Assembly: GCA_947359465.1 (NCBI GenBank)
Contig: OX375874.1
Location: 90,523,672-90,587,671, forward strand
From: Metellina segmentata
Taxonomy: Eukaryota > Arthropoda > Arachnida > Araneae > Tetragnathidae
Direction of reading: 5' to 3'
DNA: 64,000 nucleotides
Both the position numbers and the translations under genes were made by a program. Below, piece by piece: positions 45,061-55,835 of the stretch; the first letter of the stretch is position 1; every line of letters starts with the position of its first letter. Below the pieces are notes generated by a model. It did not search any database and was not told where the DNA came from. It saw nothing but the letters and a program-made list of their open reading frames with translations.

Positions 45061-46790
45061 AATAAGAGGATTTAGATCAAAGTCATTAACAACCTTTCAA
45101 AAATATTCCCTTACAGTTGCATACACCTGACACCACCGTAGCTATTAGTCTAATAATGTCGATACTATTGACTTTACCATGTCTGCAGTGCGAAATTAGA
45201 TCATACATCTCTTTGTCAATAGTTCTATCATCAAAATAAATAATAATTTTATTCAATTAAATCGGTAATTTTTTCTCTGTATAGTTCTGTTTACTCTTAT
45301 TTGTATAGAGATATATGCAATCTAGTCACTACAATGGTATTTAATAAGACTGCAGCTTTTTTTAATTGTTCATTGCACAAAATTAATTAGCACTCCTTCT
45401 GTGTCCAGAATGTTGTCAGACTTTTGACTTGTCTCAATTACTCAACATTTCCTCTCTTCTACTTATATTTTTCCTCAAGTCTGTTTAGTTATTAAAGACC
45501 ATAAAATCACACTTAACTTACGAATAAAAAGTTTCATGATCTTTTTGTGCGTAATATGGTTAAGTAAAATGCAAAAAATCTCGGTGTCTGGGAAAATTAA
45601 ATTTTCGACTTAGTTCATTTCTACATAACACCTTTGGAATAGAAAAATTACCGGCAGAAAAAATGGTATAACTATATTCAATGGCCACGTCATTTGTGTC
45701 CATACATCAAGTTACCCTTGTTAAGGCAGAACTTTCCACTGCCAAAAGAGCAAGGAATTCGCCATTTTTTAAGGAACGAAAAAATATCTACGCAGAAAAA
45801 ACCTCTGCGATTACTTGAGTAGTGTTGTTTTCTAAAAATAACATTGTATCCTGAGCATCTAGGTGGCGAGAAAAAGCGCAACTCAATTAACATTAATTGA
45901 ATTTTGTTTCTATGAAATTTTTAGAAGTGGAAGTCACACTCTTCAAACGAAGCGAGTGTATTAATTAAATTTATTCCACCTGAGCGAACTAATTATACGA
46001 CCTCGAAAAAAAACAGTCATTTAGGCCCTGGTATTGTCTTTGTTATTCCACATTATTACATTTTGCATTTTTTTGTGCTTTCTTCGTTTTTGTTTATCGT
46101 ACCTATCGTTTGAAGTATGGAGTTCCGGCGAGTAATAAGATTTACTCTTCCCCAGCGCTTCTAGAAACATTTTGACGTTTTACGAGATTAATTTAATTTG
46201 TAACTCGGATTCATGTTTTATAAAGCGCTGTATAAAAAGCGCAATTTCACGCTCGAGTTTCAACGATAAAAAGCAGTAACCTTTTGCTATTGCTAGTTTG
46301 ATTTAAACTGGGCATCCATAGAAGTTAGATGAAAGTAAAGTTCATGTATTCCAAAAGACAGTTGTGAAAGGATTAATTCGGTTTGTGATTTTTGAGTCGT
46401 AGGCTCAATTGCAGAACAAAAGGGAAAACGCAAATTAAAGCATGTTCTGAAGAACTGGGCTGTGCTTTCTAAAGGACTTAATCATAATAAAATTATGGAA
46501 ATTATTTACTTTCACAAACATTTTCATTATTTACGGTTGATTATTAAGTAATGGAGCTTTAAATTGATATCTATGCATTTTTGGGAATCGGGCCCTCCTG
46601 TAGGCGTAGTAAAAAAAATGTTGATATAAAATTATTTTCTACAAGCAAAAAGATGATTTGATTACTGTTCTTAAGTATAATTAATTGCCACGTACTCGGG
46701 AATAAACTGGGCCCTACAAGTAAATAACAGTAAATATATGTTGTGATTATTTAAGCACAGTTACCATCATAAAAACTACAACGAACAAAT
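45061..46790. other. AT-rich DNA, nothing recognised
   Basis: No recognisable coding region, array or transposon end. Confidence 0.4.
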
Positions 46791-46797
46791 CAAATGT

Positions 46798-47460
46798 TTG
46801 AACTTAGTGAATGCACAAACTCATAGACACTGCTTTGGACTTAGCTGGGTCACGGCTAATGTGGACCTGCAAGAGAACGAAGTAGCTGACAAATTTGCGA
46901 AACGCGCTTCGATTTCAACCCCTGGGTACGTACAGTTAAAGGATTGGAAGCTCCCGCATTTCATTCCTATCTTTTACGACAAACTGCACTCGACACAAGT
47001 TATTATGCCAGTATGCTAATGGCTAGATAAAAAGTTTATTATGATAGCTTCCCAAGGGAGTCGAACGCACCAAATGTTCTGTTCTATTAGTGAACATTAA
47101 TCGTCTTTCCACAAGCAGTACGGTTTATAACGAGTCATGACCATCATATAATCTATAAAGGTATCGAAGCTATCATATAAAGGTTATTATGATAGCTTCT
47201 TAAATGGGTCGAACGCACCAAATATGCTGTCCTATAAGTGGATATTATTCGCCAAACCACAAGCAGTACAGTTTAAAACGGGTCATGGCCTATTCATTCA
47301 TTCTTTCAGAAGGTTCAAGATGCATTCACAAAGCACCTTTTACTTCTTGTGGTGCTGTAGGCAACGGTGGCCAATATCTCTTCAACCACATTCTCAACAA
47401 AAAAAATCACAATTACCGAGCCAACAGATGACACCATGCCTAATTGGTTTCTTAACCGTA
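46798..47460 (+). pseudogene. Non-LTR retrotransposon fragment: RNase H and C-terminal tail
   Basis: Bases 46834-46910 encode CFGLSWVTANVDLQENEVAD and then KFAKRAS, the last part of an RNase H domain as found at the C-terminus of Jockey/I-type retrotransposon polyproteins; the aspartate of NEVAD is the conserved catalytic one. After a stop at 47017, a related frame at 47249-47360 reads AVQFKTGHGLFIHSFRRFKM, and a shifted frame adds SCGAVGNGGQYLFN. This is the usual post-RNase H region with a cysteine-glycine motif. The fragment has frameshifts and a 148-bp internal duplication. Reverse transcriptase is absent. Confidence 0.7.
47036..47290. repeat. 148-bp tandem duplication in the retrotransposon fragment
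   Basis: TTATTATGATAGCTTC starts at 47036 and 47184. Both units continue with GTCGAACGCACCAAAT and CCACAAGCAGTAC, then diverge by about 15 percent. Confidence 0.85.
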
Positions 47461-47469
47461 ATGATGGTT

Positions 47470-47605
47470 GTGTTGACTGACGAGGTATCACGCCATTAGT
47501 AGATCTTGTTGACGAGATATCTCGTCATCTGAAAAAAATTTACCACAACTTGACCTCGTCACCATAAAAACATCGGTGATACCTTGATGACAAGATATAT
47601 AGTCA
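47470..47605. repeat. Palindrome-family segment, left of a Helitron
   Basis: It contains GACGAGATATCTCGTC, the perfect 16-bp palindrome, at 47513-47528, plus GACGAGGTATCACG, GACCTCGTCACCAT and ATACCTTGATGACAAGATAT. The family sequence continues at 48460 across the Helitron inserted at 47606. Confidence 0.75.
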
Positions 47606-48459
47606 CTAGGGGGCCCGCCCCCTGCTCGCTAACGCTCGCCAACCCCCAGAGGATTGCTTCGCAATCCTCATTGGTTCGCTGCGCGAACCTATGCTCGCTT
47701 CGCTCGCATCAATGAAGACATGTGTCCTAGCAGAAGGAATTGTTAACAAAATATGATATTACAAAAAAATATTTTTCAAATCTAAATTTTATGCTGTTTT
47801 TCAGAAAAGGGTGGAGTGGTCGTTCACGGTAAGATGTTTGTCGCCAACTAATTTTTGTCGCCAAATCAAGATGGCGGCCGAATTCCGTAACATCAGATAG
47901 GGTTGCCATAACAAAAACGGCAGATGTGAAGAAAATCCGCAAAAGGAGAAAGTTACCATATTTGTCGACTAATCGCCTTCTTACCGTAAACGACCACTCC
48001 ACCCAGAAAAGATATTTACCGTACCTCTGGAATCAGAATTCAAATGGAAACTTTGGGCAAATTTTGACTCGCAATGTGAGCGTTGATTTGGAAATTGAAA
48101 ACCCAGCATGTTGGTTGTGTGTACATTTACCCAGCACTCGAGCCACCCACGCTTTTTCATTGAGTTTGTTGTCTAAAGTTGTAATGCAAGCGTCTTGTTG
48201 AACTATAATAGTTTGCCCCGAAACGGATCTTTTTTTTTAAATTACACTGAAAAGATCCTCCGTTTTCTTTGATTTCTATTATTTACTGCAACAGTTCGAC
48301 TAAAATTCATTGTTTTTCAATAAAATTTCATCCGATAACGCTATAAATTTAATCGAAGCGCGAGGCTTTGGGATGAACAAAGAATCGTACAATGTTGCCA
48401 AAACGCGAAAACAAATAACGTCTTTTTTGCGTGCCACGTAAGAGAATTATATATATAGA
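47606..48459 (-). mobile_element. Non-autonomous Helitron, 854 bp, with 3' hairpin cluster
   Basis: On the minus strand it starts TCTATATATATAATTCTC (from 48459) and ends GGGGCGGGCCCCCTAG (at 47606). Host bases are A before and T after on the plus strand, with no duplication. Near its 3' end are the hairpins GGGGG/CCCCC (47609-47622), GAGGATTGC-TTC-GCAATCCTC (47649-47669) and GGTTCGC-TGC-GCGAACC (47673-47689). It carries no Rep/helicase. It is a different family from the Helitron pair at 18.9 and 57.2 kb, sharing only the termini style. The minus-strand frame 48002-47727 mostly translates the MITE within. Confidence 0.85.
47809..48004. mobile_element. 196-bp MITE nested in the Helitron
   Basis: Inverted ends of 25 bp with one difference: GGGTGGAGTGGTCGTTCACG followed by GTAAG at 47809-47833, and the complement at 47980-48004. 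AGAAAA flanks both sides (47803-47808 and 48005-48010), a probable 6-bp target duplication, though 5-9 bp cannot be excluded because of the A run. There is no coding capacity. The superfamily is not assigned. Confidence 0.78.
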
Positions 48460-48520
48460 TTATCAATATTGGTCAGGTCTTGATGGACGAGATATCTCGT
48501 TGAAACCACTTGTAGGATTA
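48460..48520. repeat. Palindrome-family segment, right of the Helitron
   Basis: CTTGATGGACGAGATATCTC at 48479-48498 followed by GTTG is the family core. Removing the Helitron joins it to 47605. Confidence 0.75.
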
Positions 48521-49163
48521 AGAATAAACATTTAAGAGACATAAAATCAAGATGTCCATGAAGAGGCGTCAAACAGGCCATAGATAATACTTCTAAGTAT
48601 AGATTTACATGGACTCTCAATTTATTACACCGTCTATCCTTGTAAAACTCGGCGTGAGCGCGAAGATGCTTAAGCTCCCGTTACTTCCTGTTGACACCGA
48701 GCGACGGTTTATCGAAAGGGGTCACCGAGCATCCCTTAACCCACCTGGACGTGAAGATCTTCGGGATAGATAGGATGACAGGTTTACGACCTACGGTCAG
48801 TTGATGATCTGCTGCTGTTGACTCCTGACCCCCAGAGGAATCTGGGAAGCTCATTAAGCCGTAGTGTGGCCGTTACAATACAGACTTTAATTAATTGCTA
48901 GAGTTGTTTATTTTAATTGTTTGATAGTTAGATTCTCAAGTTTCAATATCGATAGGTTTTTGAACGATGTTGATTTAACCTATGAGGCATCAGTAGCTCT
49001 TACTGTACAGCTTGTCTTGCTGTAATGAAGGTTCAGTAATTTCACAAAACATTCTAATAATAGAATAGTAATAACCCAATATCCACGCAATACAACCCGT
49101 GACCCAATATCACATGCTTGTCTTGCATGTTCATGTTGTCTATTCATAATTCAGAAAGGATAC
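48521..49163. other. GC-balanced island of unknown nature, then AT-rich DNA
   Basis: Bases 48620-48880 are clearly richer in GC than the surroundings (CGGCGTGAGCGCGAAGATGC, CACCGAGCGACGG, GACCCCCAGAGGAATC). No open frame of note, inverted ends or repeat partner in this window. It might be the untranslated end of a retrotransposon. Confidence 0.3.
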
Positions 49164-49238
49164 TGTGCGCGCGTGTATGTTGTGTGTGCGTGCGTGTGCG
49201 TACATTTGTGTGTTTGTGCGTACGTGTGTGCATGTGAA
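49164..49238. repeat. (TG)n-rich imperfect microsatellite
   Basis: Alternating GTGTG/GTGCGTGC runs, interrupted by GTACATTTGTG. Confidence 0.9.
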
Positions 49239-49980
49239 TATAGAACTTTACAAACACAGAGACGGAAAGATATAGCAAAAATTTTAATATGAACGGTGTA
49301 TTAAGTTTAGAGGAAGATGATTTGAAAAGTGGAGTTAACAAAAAAAAAAAAACTTGACGCATTCAATTCAATTTCTCTAGCTCAGTGTCTTTATGTCTAA
49401 ATGTTATTATTAGAAAACAAAATTTCGATAAAATCTCGAAGTCAGAACAAAATTAACTTATTTTGAATATCAGCAGCACAATGTACAACCATTCTCAGAC
49501 TCAGTTCTAGTTTCTACCCACAAATCCCATTCAAAACCTGAAGATCACAACTCTATATTTTAAACAACAGTAAATTAAATCATCAGTAGAACGTACGCGT
49601 CTTTATTTGGGAAATGGTACATTAGAGTTTGTAGGTGCCGGTCCAAAAAGTTATCAAATAGCAATAAAAAAGACCATCGAACAACAAAAAAGCATTAGTA
49701 TATTATTCCTTTAATTCGTGTAAAACAACTGTGTCTTTCACTTTTCATGCTTTGATTACACCAAACTGCGTACGCTAAACACAGGATAAAAGACTTAACG
49801 GTTATAATTTAACTGAATATTGGATCTTACCCAATTCAAATCCATTCCGAATATCACATCCCTACTATGAGATAAAAAAGTAAGTTTTTCCAGAAGTATA
49901 TGCAAAGTTTTGAAACTAGGAAAAAGGTGGTGCTTAAGATAACTACTCTCACTAGATTTGTGATTTTACGATTTTATTTA
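49239..49980. other. AT-rich spacer, nothing recognised
   Basis: No coding region or repeat was recognised. Confidence 0.35.
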
Positions 49981-50042
49981 GGCTAATTTTACAGGAGTAA
50001 TTTGAAGGCTCTTTCCCTTAAATGACTCCTGTAAAATTAGCC
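49981..50042. other. Perfect 18-bp inverted repeat, hairpin with 26-base loop
   Basis: GGCTAATTTTACAGGAGT (49981-49998) and its exact complement (50025-50042) face each other. Beyond one mismatch, five or six more bases can pair, giving a stem near 24 bp. No target duplication or longer element is visible, so it may be a small hairpin RNA locus, a tiny palindromic element or a regulatory structure. Confidence 0.6.
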
Positions 50043-51584
50043 CCCATTATTGCCCCAAAACTCAAAATCGGTATTTTTAATCATGGCATTCTTGTGATAG
50101 ATGCAGGAGAATCTTTGAATAACTCGAACTTACCAATTCCACGATTCCGATTTTACCACAGAAGTGACAGTCTAAAACTCAACGGATTCCAGAATGAAAT
50201 AAGTTGTAATACATAAATCATGAGTCAGATTTGAAAGCAATTGAAATTCCTACAACAGCATACAAAACACGCAGTTTTGAATTCCACCAGTATTTCACAT
50301 GAAAGAGCATATGAGAGAGAAAAGAGATCCCTCCGGTTTTCACAATAATATTTCCCGAATATCCAAACCCACTTGCATCTTATGTTTCCGTAATGGCGCT
50401 TGAATCTCATTCCCTCTTTTTACACTTACCACCGACATAACTCCCGCATTATTCTAATAACAAACTGATTGTGCATTCATTAAATCAAAATAAGAACTTT
50501 ATTCGCAATGGAACTGATTAATAGGCCGACATGTTAATGATACGCTCATTTTCTCGGGGTACATTTTTATCGGAAGACTCTTTTCACTCACCTCGTGAAG
50601 AAAATGTGAAAAGATCGGCAACTCCTGAGGAAATTTAAAATTTAAATGGATTTCGGAAGAGCTTGGAGGAAATTCCTGCTGAAAGCCCAACGTCCACTGG
50701 CGATGCTTTCCCCGAAGTTCACTTAGAGATGAATGATATTTACATATTAAATAGCGCCCGCACTTTTTATGGACTGGGGGGAGAGGGCCTGGTCCCCTTC
50801 CTTAATGATTCCTCTCGGCTTCTGGAGCATCAAAGGGAGGTTAAAATATTTTTTCATTGATGAGTGTTTTTTCATTTATTTATAGCTGCCCGGTGCCTAC
50901 AGGCCTAATTTGAGCAAGCTTGGAAGAGTTGACGATAAACCGCTTGATTGCATTATGCCTCGCCTGATGTATAAATTCTGTTCTTAATAAGTTTGTGAAT
51001 GGGAGTCTATCAAGGCAAAGTTTCGCTGCGCATTTGAAGCGCAAAATTTAATTTCTGAGGTAGATATTTCATGGCTAGCTATATGTAGGCCTAGTGCTAC
51101 TTAGCGTTAGTCTATCCTTAAAATGACTATCTGTATTGATAATATAGAAATAATTGTAGATAATTTCATGAGATGTATGCTACCGTTATGAAAACAGCAA
51201 ATTTGCACATTTTATTCAGATGTAAATTGATAAATATTTGACTGTCAATCAAATTTATTAGTTTACATAATAAATCGAATGTTTTCAGTATGGTAAACTG
51301 ATATTTCATTTCTACTAAGACGCTTGCATATTTTAATCCATATTTTTGCTATTAAAATTATTTTGTATTGCTATTGGAAGAGGAAATTTTTAAAGATATC
51401 CTAAATAGGAAAAATCTTACTCATTAAAACGTCGCCATTCTATCGATAATCCTCGTCAAATGAATCAATCTCAAAAAAGCATTAGTTTGATTGAAATTAT
51501 ACTTGGAATGGCGTGATGTAGATGAAGATAAAAAGAAATGATCACCATATCAAATCCAAAGAATTTTCGTTATTGTAGAATTAC
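50043..51584. other. Mixed composition, nothing recognised
   Basis: Bases 50400-50860 are GC-balanced with short random frames. Nothing is recognised in the rest. Confidence 0.35.
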
Positions 51585-51703
51585 ATAAGAGAAGTCATAA
51601 AGCCCCTTTTGGTGGAGATACAGGGAATTCCATGCTATTCCATAAGATAAGTCATAAATCCCCTTGTGGTGGCGATACAGGGAATTTCATGCTTTCCATA
51701 AGA
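51585..51703. repeat. 57-bp tandem duplication
   Basis: ATAAGAGAAGTCATAAAGCC (51585) and ATAAGATAAGTCATAAATCC (51642) head two units that match through GATACAGGGAATT and CATGCT. A third start, ATAAGAG, lies at 51698. Confidence 0.9.
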
Positions 51704-51824
51704 GACTTTATTACTTCTCTAATGTACAAGTAACTCTACAATAATGAAAAGTTCTTTAGATTTGTTATCGTGATCATTTCTTTATCACTTCCTCTCCAAA
51801 TCTTTTATGTTACGGTGGTGTTGG

Positions 51825-52935
51825 TGCAATCGACATTGATATCGATGTTTTCAAAACATCGATGTTTTATAAAACACATCGGTGTTTTATTTAAAAAAAC
51901 ATCTGTGTATTGGAGCCGAAGTTTTTTAACATCAATGTTTATACTTTTCGATGTTTTTACATTGTAGATGTTTTATTTTTAAATGAAAAAAGTACCATTA
52001 TAAAAATAAAAAAAATAACAAAGTAGCATAATTTTCATAATCAGTAAATTGAACATACTTTTAGACCAAAGTGGAAAAAGGTGAATGGTCTGACAAGTAA
52101 AGATGCGAAAGTATATGTCGATGTTTTCAAAACACCGATGTATTTACAATCGATTTTTTGTAGCCGGTGTATGTTTAACATCGCTGTTTTAACTTTATAG
52201 ATGTTTTTACGTTGTCGATGTTTTATTTTTGAATAAAAAAAGCACCATAGTAAAAATTAAGAAAAGAAAACCGTGCAACTAAGTTTTCTCAGTGATGGCG
52301 ACATCTGTCTCATCAGAAAGAGTTTTTTACCCAACTGGTGGGATAGTTAGTGAAAAAAGAAGTCAGCTTAAGGTGGAGAAAGTTAACAAACTTCTTTTTT
52401 TACAAAGTGTAAATAACAAATATTGAGGCGTATAATAATTATAGCCCCAATATTTTTTATTACAGTAAATAAAAAATAAGTTTGTTGTGTCTTCACCCCA
52501 TTAGTTGATGAATAATAACAAACAATAATTATTGTTATGTACCTACCTAATTATACTTATAGTAAGTAGTACCTATGTCAAATTGCTGCAAATATTATTT
52601 TCTTTTATACTATTCAATTTGAAAATAAAATATTTGTTATTTGTTCTTATTAATTTCTTTTACTTTTTTTGTAGTTAATAAACGATTTAGTTGTATATTA
52701 ATAAACACTGCAAATGAAGAATTAAATTCCCCTCCCCCCGGCGAACATTAATGCTTGAGGTTGCTAAACCAGTTTTACGAAATGAAGGGAAAAGGTTTGA
52801 ATACACTGAGGCGATGTACTATCATGAGGCGATGTACTAATCATGAGGCGATGTACTATCAACATCGATGTTTTAATTTTGAACACCGATGTTTCAAAAC
52901 ATCGATGTTTTGCTGTCGATGTCGCATCCCTAGTA
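51825..52935 (+). mobile_element. hAT element remnant with CATCGATGTTTT subterminal repeats
   Basis: Many copies of ATCGATGTTTT and its complement crowd both ends (51838-51960, 52115-52225 and 52860-52925). The right end reads TCGATGTCGCATCCCTA; its complement, TAGGGATGCGACATCGA, is hAT-like, and the left end (TGCAATCGACATTGATATCG) resembles it. Inside, a hAT C-terminal domain is read at 52298-52426. Clustered subterminal repeats around a hATC domain fit a hAT transposon. The borders are approximate and no 8-bp duplication could be fixed. Confidence 0.65.
52298..52426 (+). pseudogene. hAT transposase C-terminal domain
   Basis: Forty-two codons to TGA encode ATSVSSERVFYPTGGIVSEK and RSQLKVEKVNKLLFLQ, a close match in form to the hATC dimerisation domain (ATSxxSERxFSxAGxIxSxxR...NKLLFL). 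It differs from the fragment at 26700, so two hAT families are present. Upstream catalytic parts are missing. Confidence 0.82.
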
Positions 52936-52939
52936 CGTA

Positions 52940-53160
52940 GCAGCCATGCTGAATGGGAGACAGATCTGGAGATCTTTCTGGCCAAAGAAAGATTTTAACA
53001 CCAAGAAGGCACTTCTAAAAGAAGTGAGACGTGTGTGGTGGGGCAATGTCGTGCTGTAAAACATCCCTTGGACACTCAACATGAAAGGCTAAACAATTGT
53101 TTGTAGGATCTGCTGGACATATCGCTGTGTCAAACTACCTATTACCACTCCTATAGGAAA
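52940..53160 (-). pseudogene. Tc1-like transposase fragment
   Basis: On the minus strand the segment reads LWPERSPDLSPIQ near 52950-52985 and IAPPHTSHFF near 53020-53050. These correspond to the DNAPPH and SPDLxPIE regions of Tc1 transposases, with E changed to Q and D to I. It directly follows the hAT right end and is heavily decayed. Confidence 0.5.
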
Positions 53161-53758
53161 CCAGAAATATCCCATTTAAGTTTAATTTTAAATGTATTTA
53201 AATCCTATAAATGTAAAAAATTAATTTTCATCAAAGCTAATAACTAAACTCAATTATAGAAATATGTGTACAAGTGTACTTTAATCAGTACTTTGTTCTA
53301 TAAACTAAATTTTAAGAATCTCATATTTCCTTTTCAAGTGCCATATACCCAGTTCGTTTGAAGTTGTAAGCTCTTCGAATAATTTAAATCATTCCAAAGA
53401 CTACAATAAAAGCATTACCATGATATGGTGAAATCTAGGCTTTTAAATAAACAGTTAATACATTCTTTTAATAACTTCTATCATAAAACAAACTTATTAT
53501 TCTGCTCAAATATCTCAATTTATATATTTCATTTCATTTGGTTTTAATTCTATTGTCACTCCAAATTACCTTTCGTAATTACATTACATTATTAAGAGAT
53601 ATTTCTAGCGATTGGTGGAGTTTGCCTTCAGGATGAAATGTACAATTACAAATAAGATTAATTTAAATGTATTACGCTTAGGTAATTGTTTACAGGTACT
53701 ATATACACCCCTAAAGCATTTGTAAAGGTTAAATGGGGTAGATGCATATAATTAATTA
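53161..53758. other. AT-rich DNA, nothing recognised
   Basis: No coding region or repeat was recognised. Confidence 0.4.
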
Positions 53759-53760
53759 TA

Positions 53761-54553
53761 CACTCTATAACAAAAAAAATGACACACGAAGAAGGAGTTG
53801 TCTGATTTCGGTAAAAATTGGTGGATGCTAAGAACATACATATAAACACAAACAATTAAAATTTCAGAACAATTGAATAATTTATTTCAGAGTTTGACCG
53901 TTACAAAGGAAGGAAGTCAATAAGGCGTTGGTCCACCTGAGGCCTGGATGCAAGCTGTCATCCGGCGTGGCATAGACTGAAAAAGTTCCGGGTGTTGTCC
54001 TGCGGATTTTCTTGCCAAATTGTCTCCATCTGTCGGGCTAAATGATCAACATTCCGGGATGGTTGCAATCGCCTTCCCATAACGTCCCAATTTTGCTCTA
54101 TGTAGGAGAGATCAAGAGATCTAGCTGGCCAAGGAAGTATTGGGAAAGCTTGGAGACAATTCATTGCCACAAGTGCCATGTGCGTCCGGGCATTATCTTG
54201 TTTAAAAGTCCGGGGCGTCGCAAAAGGAACGGTAACATAACCGGTCATAGAATGATGTCTACGTACCGCTGTGGTGTAAGTGTTCCAAAAATGACTACCA
54301 AAGGGGTCCGGCTATCAAAAGAGATGGTACCCCACACCAAAACGCCCTATTGTGGGCATGTGTGGCGTGTGATAGTAAGGGTAGGATCCCTACCCTGCCC
54401 AGGACGTCTCCAGACAGGTCTGCGGTTGTCGTCAGGACACAGTTGGATACGGGAATCATCATTAAAGACTGTACTTTCCAGTCAGCGCCGTTACAAGTTG
54501 ATCGAGATCGGCACAACTCCTTTTTGGTGCATCGATATTTTTGTTATAGATTA
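53761..54553 (-). mobile_element. Tc1 element, minus strand, N-terminal half deleted
   Basis: The family terminus CACTCTATAACAAAAAAAAT follows TA at 53759. The opposite end (complement of the GGTGCATCGATATTTTTGTT block) lies at 54524-54550 and is decayed at its last bases. Only about 40 bp separate the right end from the transposase frame, so leader and DNA-binding regions are deleted. Confidence 0.78.
53958..54516 (-). pseudogene. Tc1 transposase, catalytic half only
   Basis: The minus-strand frame 54516-54295 begins CNGADWKVQSLMMIPVSNCV, where the family normally has GRIVFSDESRF; the first catalytic aspartate is lost. A second frame, 54248-53958, reads FKQDNARTHMALVAMNCLQA (second aspartate kept), LPWPARSLDLSYIEQNWDVM (glutamate kept) and GRRLQPSRNVDHLARQME. 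Deletion of the N-terminal ~130 residues and frameshifts make it inactive. Confidence 0.85.
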
Positions 54554-55317
54554 TATTATTAAATTCACATACAATTATTGCAGACCTATTTTTAAAACGT
54601 TCTTGGAATGGGTAGAAATGCCTTTAATATGCAAATATTAAAAATGAAAATAATGAATTTTTCTTAGTATGTGATGTTTTTTCTTAGTATGTAATGTTTT
54701 TTCACAGTTGCTCTTTTGTTTCGTTCAGAATTTTCACTAGTATGGAAAATTATCCGCAATTCATGCATAAAATTTATTTTTATGAAAATACATAGCTTAA
54801 AAAAGCGTCATTTTTAGCACTACAGTTTGTTTTTATTGCACTTGTTTCATCGCTTCACACACTTTTTCATATCCTCAAAAGAATGGTTTTTGGCGAAGCA
54901 GAGAGCCATGCATGCATCGCTTCCTTCCGTTCTTGTTCACTGGTAAATTAATAATTTTCCACTTTATCAACACCAGTCACTTTTGGTTAAAATAACCAAT
55001 GTTACGTGCGCTATATGCCGTTCTTGTCAGTTGAGTTAACAGATGGTCGTCCTGTTTCTTCCCGTTTAACACTAGTACGATCATTTTTGTATTTTTTAAT
55101 GCAATCGTAGACTACTACGAATGCATTGAATACATATGCGAAAAAGAATACTAATACGAATGCAACATCTACCTTCTGACGAAATTGTAGATCATCGAAC
55201 GCTACTCTTCTTTGTTGCAAACGGAGCGGCGATGGTCAATATTACGGAGTGATAATTGAAATGACAAAGCAACTTCAAACGTGGTCAACAATAATAAGAT
55301 ATGTAGATGGATATTTT
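54554..55317. other. AT-rich DNA, nothing recognised
   Basis: A short direct repeat, TTTTTTCTTAGTATGTAATG, lies near 54675-54705. Nothing else is recognised. Confidence 0.4.
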
Positions 55318-55470
55318 GATTAACGTAGCACAGCGACAACACAACGGGCTACTGACAACGGTCTGTGATCATCCCCCGTAGGACAACTAGTAATTTCGAA
55401 CCACGGTCAGATGACGAGGTCATTCTTAGGCTGGCACCCCACTCTCTGAACTTCCACACCACAACACTAC
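55318..55470 (-). repeat. SINE (family A), minus strand, 3' half
   Basis: The complement reads GGGGTGCCAGCCTAAGAATG, CCTCGTCATCTGACCGTGG and ends in the GTTGTGTTGTCGCTGTGCTA region. The head is missing. Confidence 0.75.
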
Positions 55471-55587
55471 TGATATGTTGAATAGATCATTTTAATGAAA
55501 GTCCCTTTATATACTTAAACATTTAGTTTCTAAGCTATATTTTCCCATTTTCGAGCATTCACAGCAGTTTACACTAGGTAAGGTAGT

Positions 55588-55835
55588 TGATTTTACGTTG
55601 CATTGTGTAACACAACGGGCTATTGGCGACGGTGCGATATCAATCCCAAAGGGAAAGGTCAGATAACACCACGTAATTTGGAGCCACCGTGAAATTCAGA
55701 ATGAAATACCTGTGCTGGCACACCACGCTCCAAGCTACCACACCAAGCCAACATGATGACATTTGAGATCACGACCATTTAATGCTTACTTTGTACACGA
55801 CGATCTATGGTTAGATTCATACTTCTTGTAGCCCT
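55588..55835 (-). repeat. SINE (family A), minus strand, diverged
   Basis: Tail (AACACAACGGGCTATTGGCG at 55611-55630), body (complement of GTGGTGTGCCAGCACAGG) and linker (GTACACGACGATCTATGG at 55794-55811) are present. The tRNA-like head is largely lost. Confidence 0.72.

Noticed and set aside
47727..48002. 91-codon minus-strand frame as a gene captured by the Helitron
   Set aside because: Most of the frame translates the 196-bp MITE and its inverted ends; no protein family is recognised.
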